Source of the DNA: Agathobacter ruminis
GTDB lineage: Bacteria; Bacillota; Clostridia; Lachnospirales; Lachnospiraceae
DNA length: 64,000 nucleotides
Direction of reading: 5' to 3'
Assembly (NCBI RefSeq): GCF_002735305.1
Contig: NZ_PDYG01000004.1
Span: 22,752 to 86,751 of the forward strand
Position 1 is the stretch's first letter; the number at the start of each line of letters is the position of its first letter. A program made the position numbers and the translations under genes. Below, piece after piece: positions 53,248 through 62,466 of this stretch. The notes beneath the pieces were generated by a model that was given only the letters and a program-made list of their open reading frames with translations, was not told the DNA's origin and ran no database searches.

Positions 53248-54077
53248 ACTTTTTTATCCTTATTCCCTCCAAATGAATTGGTCAGGTTCTTAAACATTTT
53301 TCCGAATCCTTCATTGTCCTTTTCTTTCTTTTTGGAAGCGAGGGCTTCCTCCAGATTGGAAAAGGTTGCTTTCTCATCGAGCAATTCAAGGTCGTCATCT
53401 GACGGCTTTGAGATTTCTTCGGTCTTTGGCTCGGTAACCGGCTGCTCTTCTTCCCCGGCTTCCTCCTGCGTCTCCGCCAGACCAAGCTTCTCGAGCACTT
53501 CCGTGTTGACCTTGATTTCTGTCTTTCGGTTTGCATATAAAGAAGCTTCCTGCTTTGCCTCTTTTCCGTTTCGGCGTTTCTCCTTTAGGATTTCCTCGTT
53601 GCGGTCCTCAATCAGACGCAGATATTTTTCTGTATCGCGGAGATCCCGAAGCTGTGCCTTCAGTTCTGATTTGTTGCTCTGCACAGTTTTTTGCTCCTCG
53701 AGCAACCTTGCATTCATTTCTTTATAAATGCTTTCCATGCTCTCAGTCGCCTGCTCCATAATCTCCTGAATATGATCAATGGCTTCCTCTGAGTACATGA
53801 CAGAAGCAGCATATACATCTTCCGCTTTTCTGCTGGCATCCCAGATGATTTCATCCCCGCGCTTTCGGAATTCACGCTCTGCCTTGTCGCGGCTTCGCAC
53901 TGTCATCTCATATTCATCCATGATTCCATATATGCTGGTATTGAGCTCACTCAACAGGTCGAGTACTTCCTGCTTCGTGATGACTACCTGACCCGGGTGT
54001 CCCGGCAGAGGTTCACTTTTTGAAAGCAATACATGAATATCTCTCAATACTTTTTCGATTTTATCCTGTGCACCCAT
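53244..54077 (-). CDS. Coiled-coil protein heading the two-component operon
   Basis: The 277-residue cytosolic protein has no signal or membrane segment. Its central half (about 45-190) is a long coiled coil with ATP-synthase-b-like and DivIVA-like composition; the C-terminus is acidic and low in complexity. The gene overlaps the response regulator by four bases. It may organise or regulate the kinase; the family is unknown. Confidence 0.65.
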   Translation of the reverse strand: MGAQDKIEKVLRDIHVLLSKSEPLPGHPGQVVITKQEVLDLLSELNTSIYGIMDEYEMTVRSRDKAEREFRKRGDEIIWDASRKAEDVYAASVMYSEEAIDHIQEIMEQATESMESIYKEMNARLLEEQKTVQSNKSELKAQLRDLRDTEKYLRLIEDRNEEILKEKRRNGKEAKQEASLYANRKTEIKVNTEVLEKLGLAETQEEAGEEEQPVTEPKTEEISKPSDDDLELLDEKATFSNLEEALASKKKEKDNEGFGKMFKNLTNSFGGNKDKKV

Positions 54078-54108
54078 TCTTTTCCCTCAATTCTCGTTCA
54101 TGTGCCGC

Positions 54109-54146
54109 AAAAAAACGGCTACTAGTATATTTTACTAGTAGCCGTT
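54109..54146 (-). terminator. Terminator of the fru-pts operon
   Basis: A 13-bp stem (ACGGCTACTAGTA with its complement) is followed on the minus strand by a T run, 24 bases beyond the ptsI stop. Confidence 0.92.
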
Positions 54147-54169
54147 CTAAAAATCAAACGATAGACACC

Positions 54170-55786
54170 TTATTTTGCGCCAATCTTGCGTATTTTATCA
54201 CGCACACGAAGAACCATGGACGGAGATACCGATAATTCATCAAATCCCATATTCACAAATTCTTCTGTCAATGTTAAGTCCGCACCAAGCTCTCCACAGA
54301 TACCTACCCAGCATCCGCCTTTATGGCCGTTGTCCACAACCATCTTGAGCATCTTTAAAATTGCCGGATGATGTGAATCATAGAAGCTGTCGAGCTTTGC
54401 ATTCTGACGGTCGATCGCCAGCGTATACTGTGTCAGGTCGTTTGTTCCGATTGAAAAGAAGTCCACTTCTTTTGCCAGCTCTTCTGAAATCATCACTGCT
54501 GCCGGTGTCTCAATCATCACGCCAAGTTCAATTTCCTTAAACGGAATCTCTTCCTCGCGCAGGGAGGCTTTGACCTCCTCCACGATTTCCTTGATGCGTT
54601 TCACCTCAGACATTGAGATGATCATCGGGAACATGATTGCCAGGTTGCCATAATAACTTGCGCGGTAAATCGCACGCAACTGTGTCTTGAAAATTTCCGG
54701 GCGATCCAGACAAATACGAATCGCACGATAGCCCATTGCCGGATTATCCTCATTTCCGAGGTTAAAATAATCTACCTGTTTGTCCGCACCGATATCCAGT
54801 GTTCGAATGATTACTTTCTTGCCCGCCATCGTCTCGGCTACATTGCGGTATGCCAGAAACTGCTGCTCTTCGGTTGGGTAATCATCGGTTCCGAGATAAA
54901 GGAATTCGCTTCTAAACAGTCCAATACCGCTTGCGTCATTGGCCAGTACAGAAGCCACATCCGACACACCTCCGATATTGGCATATAGATTAATCTTTCG
55001 ACCATCGGCTGTCACATTTTCCTTGCCTTTTAATTCCTGCAAAAGTGCTTTTTCTTCCAGATCTTTGTTCAGTCTGGATGTATATTCCTCAAGCACACTC
55101 ACCGGCGGATCAATGATCAGAATTCCTTCATATCCGTCAACGATTGCTGTTTTTCCTTCGGCATCATCCGGATAATCCGCTGATACCAAAGCCGGAATAT
55201 TCATCGTTCTTGCAAGAATTGCGGTATGCGAATTTGCAGAACCATGTCTTGTTACAAAGGAAAGCACTTTTGATTTGTCCAGCTGAACTGTCTCACTTGG
55301 AGCCAGGTCATCTGCAAGCAGGATGATCGGTTCTTCCGAACGGATTCCATCTGCCCCGACACCGCACAAAATTCCAACAAGTCTCTCGGAAATATCTTTG
55401 ATGTCTGCAGATCTTGCACGCATATAATCGTCATCCATTGCTGCAAACATCTCTGCAAAATTATCTCCGGTCTGTGCGACTGCATATTCTGCATTCACTT
55501 TTTGGTTTTCAATAATTCCGATGATTGCGTCGATAAAATCCTGATCTTCCAACATCATCTGGTGCACTTCAAAAATTGCTGCATTTACTTCTCCGACTTC
55601 TTTCAAAGCCTTCTCATACAATGCTGCAAGCTGTGTGCCGGCTTCCTGCTTTGCCTGTTCAAAGCGCTCTACCTCAGCCGCAGAATCTTCGATGCTTCTG
55701 CGGACAACCGTCTTATTTCCTTTGTTGTATATTTCGATTTTTCCAATCGCGATGCCTTTAAAGACACTCTTTCCCTTGATTTCCAT
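54170..55786 (-). CDS. ptsI: PTS enzyme I
   Basis: The phosphoenolpyruvate-protein phosphotransferase starts the PTS relay by phosphorylating HPr. The 538-residue protein shows the active His in GSANSHTAILART (about 188), the PEP-binding barrel with IRTLDIGADKQ, and the C-terminal Cys in GCWVGICGELG. It lies three bases after ptsH and ends the operon. Confidence 0.95.
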   Translation of the reverse strand: MEIKGKSVFKGIAIGKIEIYNKGNKTVVRRSIEDSAAEVERFEQAKQEAGTQLAALYEKALKEVGEVNAAIFEVHQMMLEDQDFIDAIIGIIENQKVNAEYAVAQTGDNFAEMFAAMDDDYMRARSADIKDISERLVGILCGVGADGIRSEEPIILLADDLAPSETVQLDKSKVLSFVTRHGSANSHTAILARTMNIPALVSADYPDDAEGKTAIVDGYEGILIIDPPVSVLEEYTSRLNKDLEEKALLQELKGKENVTADGRKINLYANIGGVSDVASVLANDASGIGLFRSEFLYLGTDDYPTEEQQFLAYRNVAETMAGKKVIIRTLDIGADKQVDYFNLGNEDNPAMGYRAIRICLDRPEIFKTQLRAIYRASYYGNLAIMFPMIISMSEVKRIKEIVEEVKASLREEEIPFKEIELGVMIETPAAVMISEELAKEVDFFSIGTNDLTQYTLAIDRQNAKLDSFYDSHHPAILKMLKMVVDNGHKGGCWVGICGELGADLTLTEEFVNMGFDELSVSPSMVLRVRDKIRKIGAK

Positions 55787-55789
55787 ATA

Positions 55790-56047
55790 TTACAGATTCT
55801 CCTCTAAAAACTTAGACAGGGTTGCAATTGCTTCTTCTTCCTGATCTCCGTCTGCGGCAATCACGATTTCCTGTCCGCACTTTACGCCAAGCCCCATCAC
55901 GCCGAGAATTCTCTTTGCATCTACTGCCTTTCCATCCTTCGCAATGGTGACATTGCAAGGGAATTTTGCAGCTTCCTTTACAAACAGTCCTGCCGGACGA
56001 GCGTGGATTCCGAGTTCATCTTTAATGGTGTAAGCAAATTCTTTCAT
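55790..56047 (-). CDS. ptsH: Phosphocarrier HPr with Arg at position 46
   Basis: This 85-residue protein carries phosphate from EI to EIIA. Active His15 is in GIHARPAG. In other Firmicutes Ser46 (in KSIMGVM) is the target of HPr kinase; here the same segment reads KRILGVM, with Arg46. So this copy cannot receive the regulatory phosphate at that site. It lies between fruA and ptsI. Confidence 0.93.
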   Translation of the reverse strand: MKEFAYTIKDELGIHARPAGLFVKEAAKFPCNVTIAKDGKAVDAKRILGVMGLGVKCGQEIVIAADGDQEEEAIATLSKFLEENL

Positions 56048-56076
56048 AGTTTTTTCCTCTCTGTGTTAAATGGTTG

Positions 56077-58119
56077 TTAGTTCTCGGATGCGTTTTTCTT
56101 GATTAATCCGAGTAATACTGCTGTAACAACAGAGCCAATCAGCCATGCCAGGATGAATAATAATGGATGTCCGATGGTTGCAATTACAAATACACCACCA
56201 TGCGGTGCCATCAATGTACATCCGAACAATGCTGACAAGCATCCTGCTACTCCGGAACCGATTAGGGTACATGGAATTACATGTCCAGGATCGGCTGCGG
56301 CAAATGGAATTGCACCTTCAGTAATGAATGAGAATCCCATTACGATGTTTGATACCCAAGAACTTCTCTCTGTCTTGGTAAATTTCTTCGGGAAGATTTT
56401 ACATGCAATTGCGATACCAACCGGAGGTACCATACCACCGACCATGATTGCTGCCATTGCAATATAGCAAGCCTGAACCTTCGGATCTGACAATGATGCG
56501 CCTGCATCAAGAAAATCCTGAGCAGTTCCAAGCATTCCTGTACCGAATACGTAAGCAGCCTTATTGATTGGGCCACCCATATCGATTGCCATCATAGCTC
56601 CGAGGATTAATCCAAGAAGTACAAGCATATTTGCATCTGACAATGCGGTCAGCATATTGCTGAGTCCGACATTTACAAGTGCGATCAATGGATTGAAGAT
56701 GAAGCACATCAATACACTGATTACAAAAATACCAAGAAGCGGATAAATCAGAGTCGGCTTGATTCCGTCCAAAGACTTCGGTAATTTTGAAAATACTTTC
56801 TTCAGGCAAAGAATGATTGCGCCTGCAAGGAATCCGGCTACGATTCCGCCAAGGAATCCTGATACTGTTGCACCACCGTCTACCTGGGTAAATCCGAATT
56901 TTGAAATGAACTCGTTGAACGGTCCGAATTTTTCAAATGCATAATCTGCAATCTTTGCATTTCCGTTTGCTGCGAGGAGTCCACCTGCGAAACCTACCGC
57001 AAGACCCGGTCTGTCAGCAATTGAGTAAGCAATATATCCTGCAAGTACCGGAACCATCAGTCCCATCGCAAGACCACCTGCATACTTAAAGAATGCTGAT
57101 AATGGAAGGAGTGAGCCAAAGTTTCCGGATCCACTTCCACCGTAACCCATAATGGTATCAATCAGGAAAGCGATTGCAACCATAATACCGCCGCCGATTA
57201 CGAACGGAAGCATATGGGATACACCACTCATCAAATGCTTGTAGAATGCATGACCTGCGCCGCCCTTTTGAGGTGCTGCGGAAGCTGCATTTTCATTGTT
57301 CTGTGCAACATATACCGGTGCATCGCCTGCAGCTGCTTTCTTTAATAAATCTGCAGCTTTGTTAATTCCATCGGCAACTTTGGTCTGAATAACTTTCTTC
57401 CCGTTAAAACGTTCCATCGGAACATTGGTATCTGCTGCAATGATGACAGCTGTTGCCTTTTTGATTTCTTCATCGGTCAGAACATTCTTTGCTCCGCCGC
57501 TGCCTCTTGTCTCAACTTTGATTCCGTAACCAAGTTCTGCAGCCTTCTGCTCAAGAGACTCTGCAGCCATATAGGTATGTGCAATTTCTGTCGGGCAGGC
57601 TGTAACCGCTACAATAAAGGTTTCAGCGCCGGACTGGTCTTCCTTGGCTTCCTCGGCATCTTTTTCTGCTTCTGCTTTGTCGATGACTGCAAAGAATTCA
57701 TCAACGGTTTTTGCATTGCGCAGTCCGTTTGTGAAATTCTCATCCATCAGCATTACGGAAAGTTTACTCAGTACATCCAAATGTACATTATCCTTGGTAT
57801 TCGGTGCCGCAATCAAAAATGCAAGATTGACCGGTGCTCCGTCCAACGCGTCGTATTCGACTCCGTTTGGAATTACCATTGCTGCAAGTCCCGGTGCGCT
57901 AACCGCATCGCTCTTGCAATGAGGAATTGCAATTCCCTCACCGATTCCGGTGCTGCCTTCCTCTTCTCTGGCAAATACACCTTTTTTATATGTTTCCATA
58001 TCGGTGATATTGCCGCGCTTTCCCATCAGCTCGACGAGCTGATTGATCGCATCTTCTTTGTTCCCGCACTCCGCTGAAAGCTTAATGCTGTCAGCAGCAA
58101 GAAGATCTTTAATTCTCAT
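56077..58119 (-). CDS. fruA: Fructose PTS permease EIIABC
   Basis: The 680-residue protein imports fructose and phosphorylates it to fructose-1-phosphate. Order: EIIA (about 1-145; His in AIPHCKSDAV), EIIB (about 165-265; Cys in TACPTEIAHTYMA), and EIIC (about 300-670) with about nine membrane segments. It lies between fruK and ptsH in one operon. Confidence 0.95.
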   Translation of the reverse strand: MRIKDLLAADSIKLSAECGNKEDAINQLVELMGKRGNITDMETYKKGVFAREEEGSTGIGEGIAIPHCKSDAVSAPGLAAMVIPNGVEYDALDGAPVNLAFLIAAPNTKDNVHLDVLSKLSVMLMDENFTNGLRNAKTVDEFFAVIDKAEAEKDAEEAKEDQSGAETFIVAVTACPTEIAHTYMAAESLEQKAAELGYGIKVETRGSGGAKNVLTDEEIKKATAVIIAADTNVPMERFNGKKVIQTKVADGINKAADLLKKAAAGDAPVYVAQNNENAASAAPQKGGAGHAFYKHLMSGVSHMLPFVIGGGIMVAIAFLIDTIMGYGGSGSGNFGSLLPLSAFFKYAGGLAMGLMVPVLAGYIAYSIADRPGLAVGFAGGLLAANGNAKIADYAFEKFGPFNEFISKFGFTQVDGGATVSGFLGGIVAGFLAGAIILCLKKVFSKLPKSLDGIKPTLIYPLLGIFVISVLMCFIFNPLIALVNVGLSNMLTALSDANMLVLLGLILGAMMAIDMGGPINKAAYVFGTGMLGTAQDFLDAGASLSDPKVQACYIAMAAIMVGGMVPPVGIAIACKIFPKKFTKTERSSWVSNIVMGFSFITEGAIPFAAADPGHVIPCTLIGSGVAGCLSALFGCTLMAPHGGVFVIATIGHPLLFILAWLIGSVVTAVLLGLIKKNASEN

Positions 58120-58131
58120 CCTTTTTCCTCC

Positions 58132-59046
58132 CTAGAATAAGTGTTGGTTGTTTTTTCGCAGGGCCTCAACCTCTGCTTTTGTTGCCAGCTCTACTGAGAA
58201 TGCACTCGCACTTCCTGTGCATACCCCCATAGTAAACGCCTCTTTGTAGTCCTTTTTATCAAGATATCCGGTTATGAAGCCAGCTACCATGGAATCCCCG
58301 GCTCCTACCGAATTGACAACCGTACCCTTCGGTGCTTCAGACTGAAGTACCTGACCGTCCTCCGTCAAAAGGACAGCTCCTTCACCGGCCATTGAAACGA
58401 GAACATTTCTCGCGCCGGCTTCCTGCATCTTTTTCGCATAAGGAACGACTTCATCGCGTGTCTTTAATTCCACACCGTAAATTTCGCCGAGCTCATGATT
58501 GTTCGGCTTTACCAAAAACGGCTTATGCTCAAGTACATTTACCAACAAATTCTTTGTGGCATCCACCACAATATCAATCTTCTTATCTTTTAAGTATTCC
58601 ATAATATCCATATAAATGGACTTTGGCATTACATCCGGAATACTTCCTGCCAGGACAAGGATATCTCCGTCTTTCAGCTGGTCGAGCTTGCGATAAAGGA
58701 TTTCTATATCGCTCGGTAAGATATTCGGTCCCTGACCGTTGATTTCGCTTTCTTCATCCGACTTCATCTTGACATTGATTCTGGTAATCCCTTCTTTTAC
58801 CTTAATCAATTCTGTTTTGATGCCTTTTTCCTGAATCAGGCGAACAAATTCTTCTCCGGTGAATCCACCGCAGAATCCAAGTGCCACACTGTCAATTCCC
58901 ATGTTCTTTAATACCATGGAAACATTGATGCCTTTTCCTCCCGGGAAAATAACTTCGCTCTTCGTGCGATTCACTTGTCCTAATTTGAAATGATCAACTC
59001 CAATTATGTAATCCAGAGACGGATTAAAGGTTACTGTATAAATCAT
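58132..59046 (-). CDS. fruK: 1-phosphofructokinase
   Basis: Converts fructose-1-phosphate to fructose-1,6-bisphosphate. The 304-residue PfkB-family kinase has the FPGGKGINVS motif near 35-44 and the GAGDSMVAGF motif near 248-257 with catalytic Asp. It overlaps fruR by four bases. Confidence 0.95.
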   Translation of the reverse strand: MIYTVTFNPSLDYIIGVDHFKLGQVNRTKSEVIFPGGKGINVSMVLKNMGIDSVALGFCGGFTGEEFVRLIQEKGIKTELIKVKEGITRINVKMKSDEESEINGQGPNILPSDIEILYRKLDQLKDGDILVLAGSIPDVMPKSIYMDIMEYLKDKKIDIVVDATKNLLVNVLEHKPFLVKPNNHELGEIYGVELKTRDEVVPYAKKMQEAGARNVLVSMAGEGAVLLTEDGQVLQSEAPKGTVVNSVGAGDSMVAGFITGYLDKKDYKEAFTMGVCTGSASAFSVELATKAEVEALRKNNQHLF

Positions 59047-59789
59047 TCTTTGGCCTCCACAATATTTTTTTGGTCTCTGTATCCGCTGACGGCTTTTGTT
59101 GTAATAATGATGGCGCTCTTGTAATCCGCAAATTTGATGCTTGATACCTCATTAAATTTGCTTGGATCTGCCAGAATATAACAGGTCTTGCAATTCTCCA
59201 TCGATTTTTTCTTTACCATCGCTTCTTTTAATTCCGGGGTGGTGTAACCATTCTTCAGGCTGATTCCGTTTGTTCCCCAAAAGCCTTTGGTAAAGTTGTA
59301 CTTTTCAAGCGCTTCAACCGCTTCTTCCCCCACGATGGCCTCAGTTGTCGACTTAAACTCTCCACCCAGGATATATGCACGATATCCTTTGTCTGAAAGT
59401 TTCTTTGCATGTGTAATGGCATTGGTCACAAAATTCACATTTTTTGCTTTGATATAATCAATCATCTGCTCTGTGGTTGTGCCCGCATCCAAATATACAA
59501 AGTCATCCTCTTCAATCATGGCCGCCGCGTATTTTGCGATCAGGTCTTTGTCTTCCTGATTCATATGCTTGCGGTTAAAGACTTCCTCATCCTTTGTATG
59601 AACATTGGTTGTCTTAGAAATCGCTCCTCCGTGTACCTTTGTCAAAAGCTCTTTCTTGTCCATTGCATTCAAGTCTCTGCGAATGGTTGATTCAGAAGCA
59701 TTCAGCTCTTCCATCAATTGATGAATCGTGATGCTACCCTGTTCATTTACCAATTCTAGGATTCTGGAATATCGCTCTTCTGTTAACAT
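59043..59789 (-). CDS. fruR: DeoR-family regulator of the fructose operon
   Basis: The 248-residue protein has an N-terminal winged helix with SITIHQLMEELNASESTIRR (about 19-38) and a C-terminal DeoRC sugar-phosphate sensor domain. It is the first gene of the fructose operon and probably represses it until fructose-1-phosphate rises. The start at 59789 follows GAGGGAG; the ATG at 59819 has no site. Confidence 0.88.
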   Translation of the reverse strand: MLTEERYSRILELVNEQGSITIHQLMEELNASESTIRRDLNAMDKKELLTKVHGGAISKTTNVHTKDEEVFNRKHMNQEDKDLIAKYAAAMIEEDDFVYLDAGTTTEQMIDYIKAKNVNFVTNAITHAKKLSDKGYRAYILGGEFKSTTEAIVGEEAVEALEKYNFTKGFWGTNGISLKNGYTTPELKEAMVKKKSMENCKTCYILADPSKFNEVSSIKFADYKSAIIITTKAVSGYRDQKNIVEAKE

Positions 59790-59802
59790 AGCTATCTCCC
59801 TC

Positions 59803-59892
59803 TGACGGAAATCATTCATAATCAGTTAAAATCCGTCACCTTATACTTCGATTATATTTCCATTTTCTATCACAGTCAATCATTTTCCGTCA
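59803..59892 (-). promoter_or_regulatory. Fructose operon promoter with three TGACGGA repeats
   Basis: On the minus strand TTGACT (59879-59874) and TATAAT (59856-59851) are 17 bases apart. TGACGGA occurs on the minus strand at 59892-59886 and 59838-59832 and inverted at 59803-59809. These are candidate FruR sites upstream and downstream of the promoter. Confidence 0.7.
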
Positions 59893-59965
59893 AAATCGTT
59901 CACAATTTTCATGCTCCTTTTTTGTTTGTAATGTACAAAAAGTTATTAGGTAACTTTTTAGTGAG

Positions 59966-59995
59966 TTCGCATTTTTTCTTATTATTTGTTACAAT
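59966..59995 (+). promoter_or_regulatory. Extended -10 promoter with ATG at the likely start of transcription
   Basis: TGTTACAAT at 59987-59995 with a weak TTCGCA -35 at 59966-59971. The ATG at 60002 lies about where transcription should begin, with no ribosome site between. Confidence 0.5.
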
Positions 59996-60001
59996 ACGGA
60001 T

Positions 60002-60919
60002 ATGAAAAGAACAATCGTTTACCAAATACCGGATTCCTATATCGGACATAAATTATTTGAGTTCCTTCACGCCAAAGGATTTTCCCGTCAGCTTTTGACT
60101 GCTATGCGCCACACGGATGACTGTATTTTTCTTTCAAACGGTCAACCGGTTCGAATGAATATGCTCATCCCCGGCGCAATCTCAATTAAAGTCATTATTC
60201 CGGAGACGGAATCCGAGACTGATTTGATTCCGGCAGATTATCCCATCGAGATTCTCTTTGAAGATGAAGATATCATGGTCGTCAATAAACCAGCCGGATT
60301 ACCGATTCATCCTTCTCGTCTGCATCCGGATCATTCGCTTGCCAACGCGATTGCTTATGAATATCAGTCGCGCCAGGAACCGCTTGTTTTCCGATGTGTC
60401 AATCGACTTGATAAAGACACTTCCGGCCTGACGATTCTGGCAAAACATCCATTATCCGCCGCAATCCTTTATCAGATGGTCAAAAGCCGTGACCTAGAGC
60501 GCACCTATTTTGCAATTGTTGATGAGGCGGTAGCTGATTCCGGCACCATCGATCAGCCAATTTCCCGAAGGCACGCTGATGGTATGCCAAATTCCATTCG
60601 CAGATATATCGATCCGGTTGACGGTGCAAATGCTGTTACGCACTTTCATGTGATTACGCGTGCAAACCATCTGGCGCTCCTGGAACTTCATCTGGAGACC
60701 GGTCGCACACATCAAATCCGTGTTCATATGGAATCCATTGGATTTCCGCTCATCGGTGACCGCATTTATCATCCGGATAATCATATGATGGAGCGACAGG
60801 CTCTGCATGCCGGACGTCTTGATTTCGTACATCCGATTACCGGTCAACCGTTACATTTTGATGCGTCGCTTCCTGCAGACATGCAATCTTTTTTCCCGGA
60901 TGTTTCCATCATGCGATAA
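60002..60919 (+). CDS. RluA-family pseudouridine synthase
   Basis: Converts uridine to pseudouridine in rRNA or tRNA. The 305-residue protein shows an S4-like N-terminal part (about 10-75) and the catalytic Asp in CVNRLDKDTSGLTILAK (about 138). RxHQIRVHMES near 237 is also conserved. There is no upstream ribosome site, and the message may be leaderless. Confidence 0.92.
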   Translation: MKRTIVYQIPDSYIGHKLFEFLHAKGFSRQLLTAMRHTDDCIFLSNGQPVRMNMLIPGAISIKVIIPETESETDLIPADYPIEILFEDEDIMVVNKPAGLPIHPSRLHPDHSLANAIAYEYQSRQEPLVFRCVNRLDKDTSGLTILAKHPLSAAILYQMVKSRDLERTYFAIVDEAVADSGTIDQPISRRHADGMPNSIRRYIDPVDGANAVTHFHVITRANHLALLELHLETGRTHQIRVHMESIGFPLIGDRIYHPDNHMMERQALHAGRLDFVHPITGQPLHFDASLPADMQSFFPDVSIMR

Positions 60920-60938
60920 ACAATTTCAGGCAATAAAA

Positions 60939-60961
60939 ATGAGGAGCATTCTGCTCCTCAT
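60939..60961. terminator. Bidirectional terminator between the RluA-family and synthetase genes
   Basis: ATGAGGAGCA pairs with TGCTCCTCAT across a 3-base loop, between convergent genes. Confidence 0.75.
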
Positions 60962-60975
60962 TTCCTTATTCAAGC

Positions 60976-61629
60976 TTACCAGTTTTCCCGGTCTAGATTA
61001 AATTCTCCGCAAATTTCCTGCATTTCCTGATCTGCCTGTGCCATAATATCCGCACAATGTTTTAATTTGGCTTCATCTTCGGCAGTAAACTCTCGTTCTT
61101 TTTTATAGCGTAGCTGATGCTCTGCTCCTGCCCAGAAGTCCATTGCCGATGTACGAATCTGTATCTCGACGGGCACATTCATACTGGTATCTGAGAAATC
61201 CACATTAATTTGAATATTCAGATGCAGACTTCTGTACCCGTTTTCTTTCGGTTTACGAATATAATCTTTTACCTCGACCACCTGTATATCCTTTTGGCGA
61301 ATCAGCATTCGCGCAACCGCATATACATCTTCTATAAAGGGACAGATGACGCGGACACCCGCGATATCATGAATATTCATCATCAATGCACGCACCGTCA
61401 TAGGCAGTCCCTTTTTTTCCATTTTAAATACGATGCTTTCTTTTGATTTGATTCGACTGCTGATTGCACTGATTGGATTGCGGTCATTGCTAAACTGAAA
61501 TTCACCTTTGAGAATATTCAGGCGCGAAACCACTTCCTGAATTGCCGCTTCGTGCAGATACATAATCTGCCGATACTGACGATCCATATCTAGAAAATCC
61601 CGGGGTTGTGGTGGTAAAAATTCATCCAT
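60976..61629 (-). CDS. relQ: Small alarmone synthetase (RelQ-like)
   Basis: The 217-residue protein makes (p)ppGpp from GTP/GDP and ATP. It has only the synthetase domain: RIKSKESIVFKMEKKG with substrate-binding residues, DIAGVRVICPF and YIRKPKENGYRSLHL, and no hydrolase half. Its N- and C-terminal helices fit RelQ (SAS1). RelP is the alternative. Transcribed alone. Confidence 0.85.
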   Translation of the reverse strand: MDEFLPPQPRDFLDMDRQYRQIMYLHEAAIQEVVSRLNILKGEFQFSNDRNPISAISSRIKSKESIVFKMEKKGLPMTVRALMMNIHDIAGVRVICPFIEDVYAVARMLIRQKDIQVVEVKDYIRKPKENGYRSLHLNIQINVDFSDTSMNVPVEIQIRTSAMDFWAGAEHQLRYKKEREFTAEDEAKLKHCADIMAQADQEMQEICGEFNLDRENW

Positions 61630-61648
61630 TCACCATTCCTCCTCTCGG

Positions 61649-62362
61649 TTATTGTGCTCTTCTTGAGCTGCCTCCGCCGTTTCGACCAAGAATTTCCAAA
61701 ATTCGAATAAACAGGTTAATGATATCCAGATAAATATCAAGCGCGCAGTCTACCGCATTATTTGCTGTACGCGGATACTGTTGTGAGCGCCAGAAGTCAT
61801 ATCCGATATACAATGCAAAAATGATTGCAACAACATAGGAATACACGCTGCTGTACATATGAAACAACGACATAAACAGACCTGCAATCAAGATTCCGAT
61901 CAGCGAAACCATAAGCACACCGCCAATTCGTTCAAAGAATCGTGGAAACAGCATGGCTGCCAAAATCATGATTGCGGTAATGATTACTGTATAATAAATG
62001 GCTCCGGATACAACCGTGCTGTCAACTCCCCCATACACATCCACAAGGAATGAGACCAGCACGCCGATTGGTAAAACAACCATATTATAGCCGACAAAAC
62101 TAATCACGGCACTGTCCGATCGATTTGCAATCACGGTTCCTGCAATCGCCAAAACAGCATACAAAATCAAAAATGCAATCGGATTCATACTGTAAAAAAT
62201 GTCAGTTCCCACCGTGACGCATAATATATAATTGACAACGAGTCCATACAATACAACCAATCCGATAATCAGATTATATGCTCTGTCACTGATAATCTGC
62301 CCTTGATCAACAAATGCATTCATACGCGCATTTCGGCGCTCTGTTCTTGAAAAACTACTCAT
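61649..62362 (-). CDS. Bax inhibitor-1/YccA family membrane protein
   Basis: The 237-residue protein has seven hydrophobic helices and a C-terminal stretch with the family pattern (ALYIGYDFWRSQQYP, and DIYLDIINLFIRILEILG). Bacterial members are calcium-leak channels or FtsH-modulating proteins. Its role here is unknown. The gene precedes relQ with 19 bases between, so the two may be cotranscribed. Confidence 0.9.
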   Translation of the reverse strand: MSSFSRTERRNARMNAFVDQGQIISDRAYNLIIGLVVLYGLVVNYILCVTVGTDIFYSMNPIAFLILYAVLAIAGTVIANRSDSAVISFVGYNMVVLPIGVLVSFLVDVYGGVDSTVVSGAIYYTVIITAIMILAAMLFPRFFERIGGVLMVSLIGILIAGLFMSLFHMYSSVYSYVVAIIFALYIGYDFWRSQQYPRTANNAVDCALDIYLDIINLFIRILEILGRNGGGSSRRAQ

Positions 62363-62466
62363 TTAAACATCCTCTTTTCTGTCTTTTTCTAAGACTTACT
62401 TATTATATCACAAGAATTGTGTTTGAATTATGATATCCATCTTATAATTTTATTAACAAATTATAA

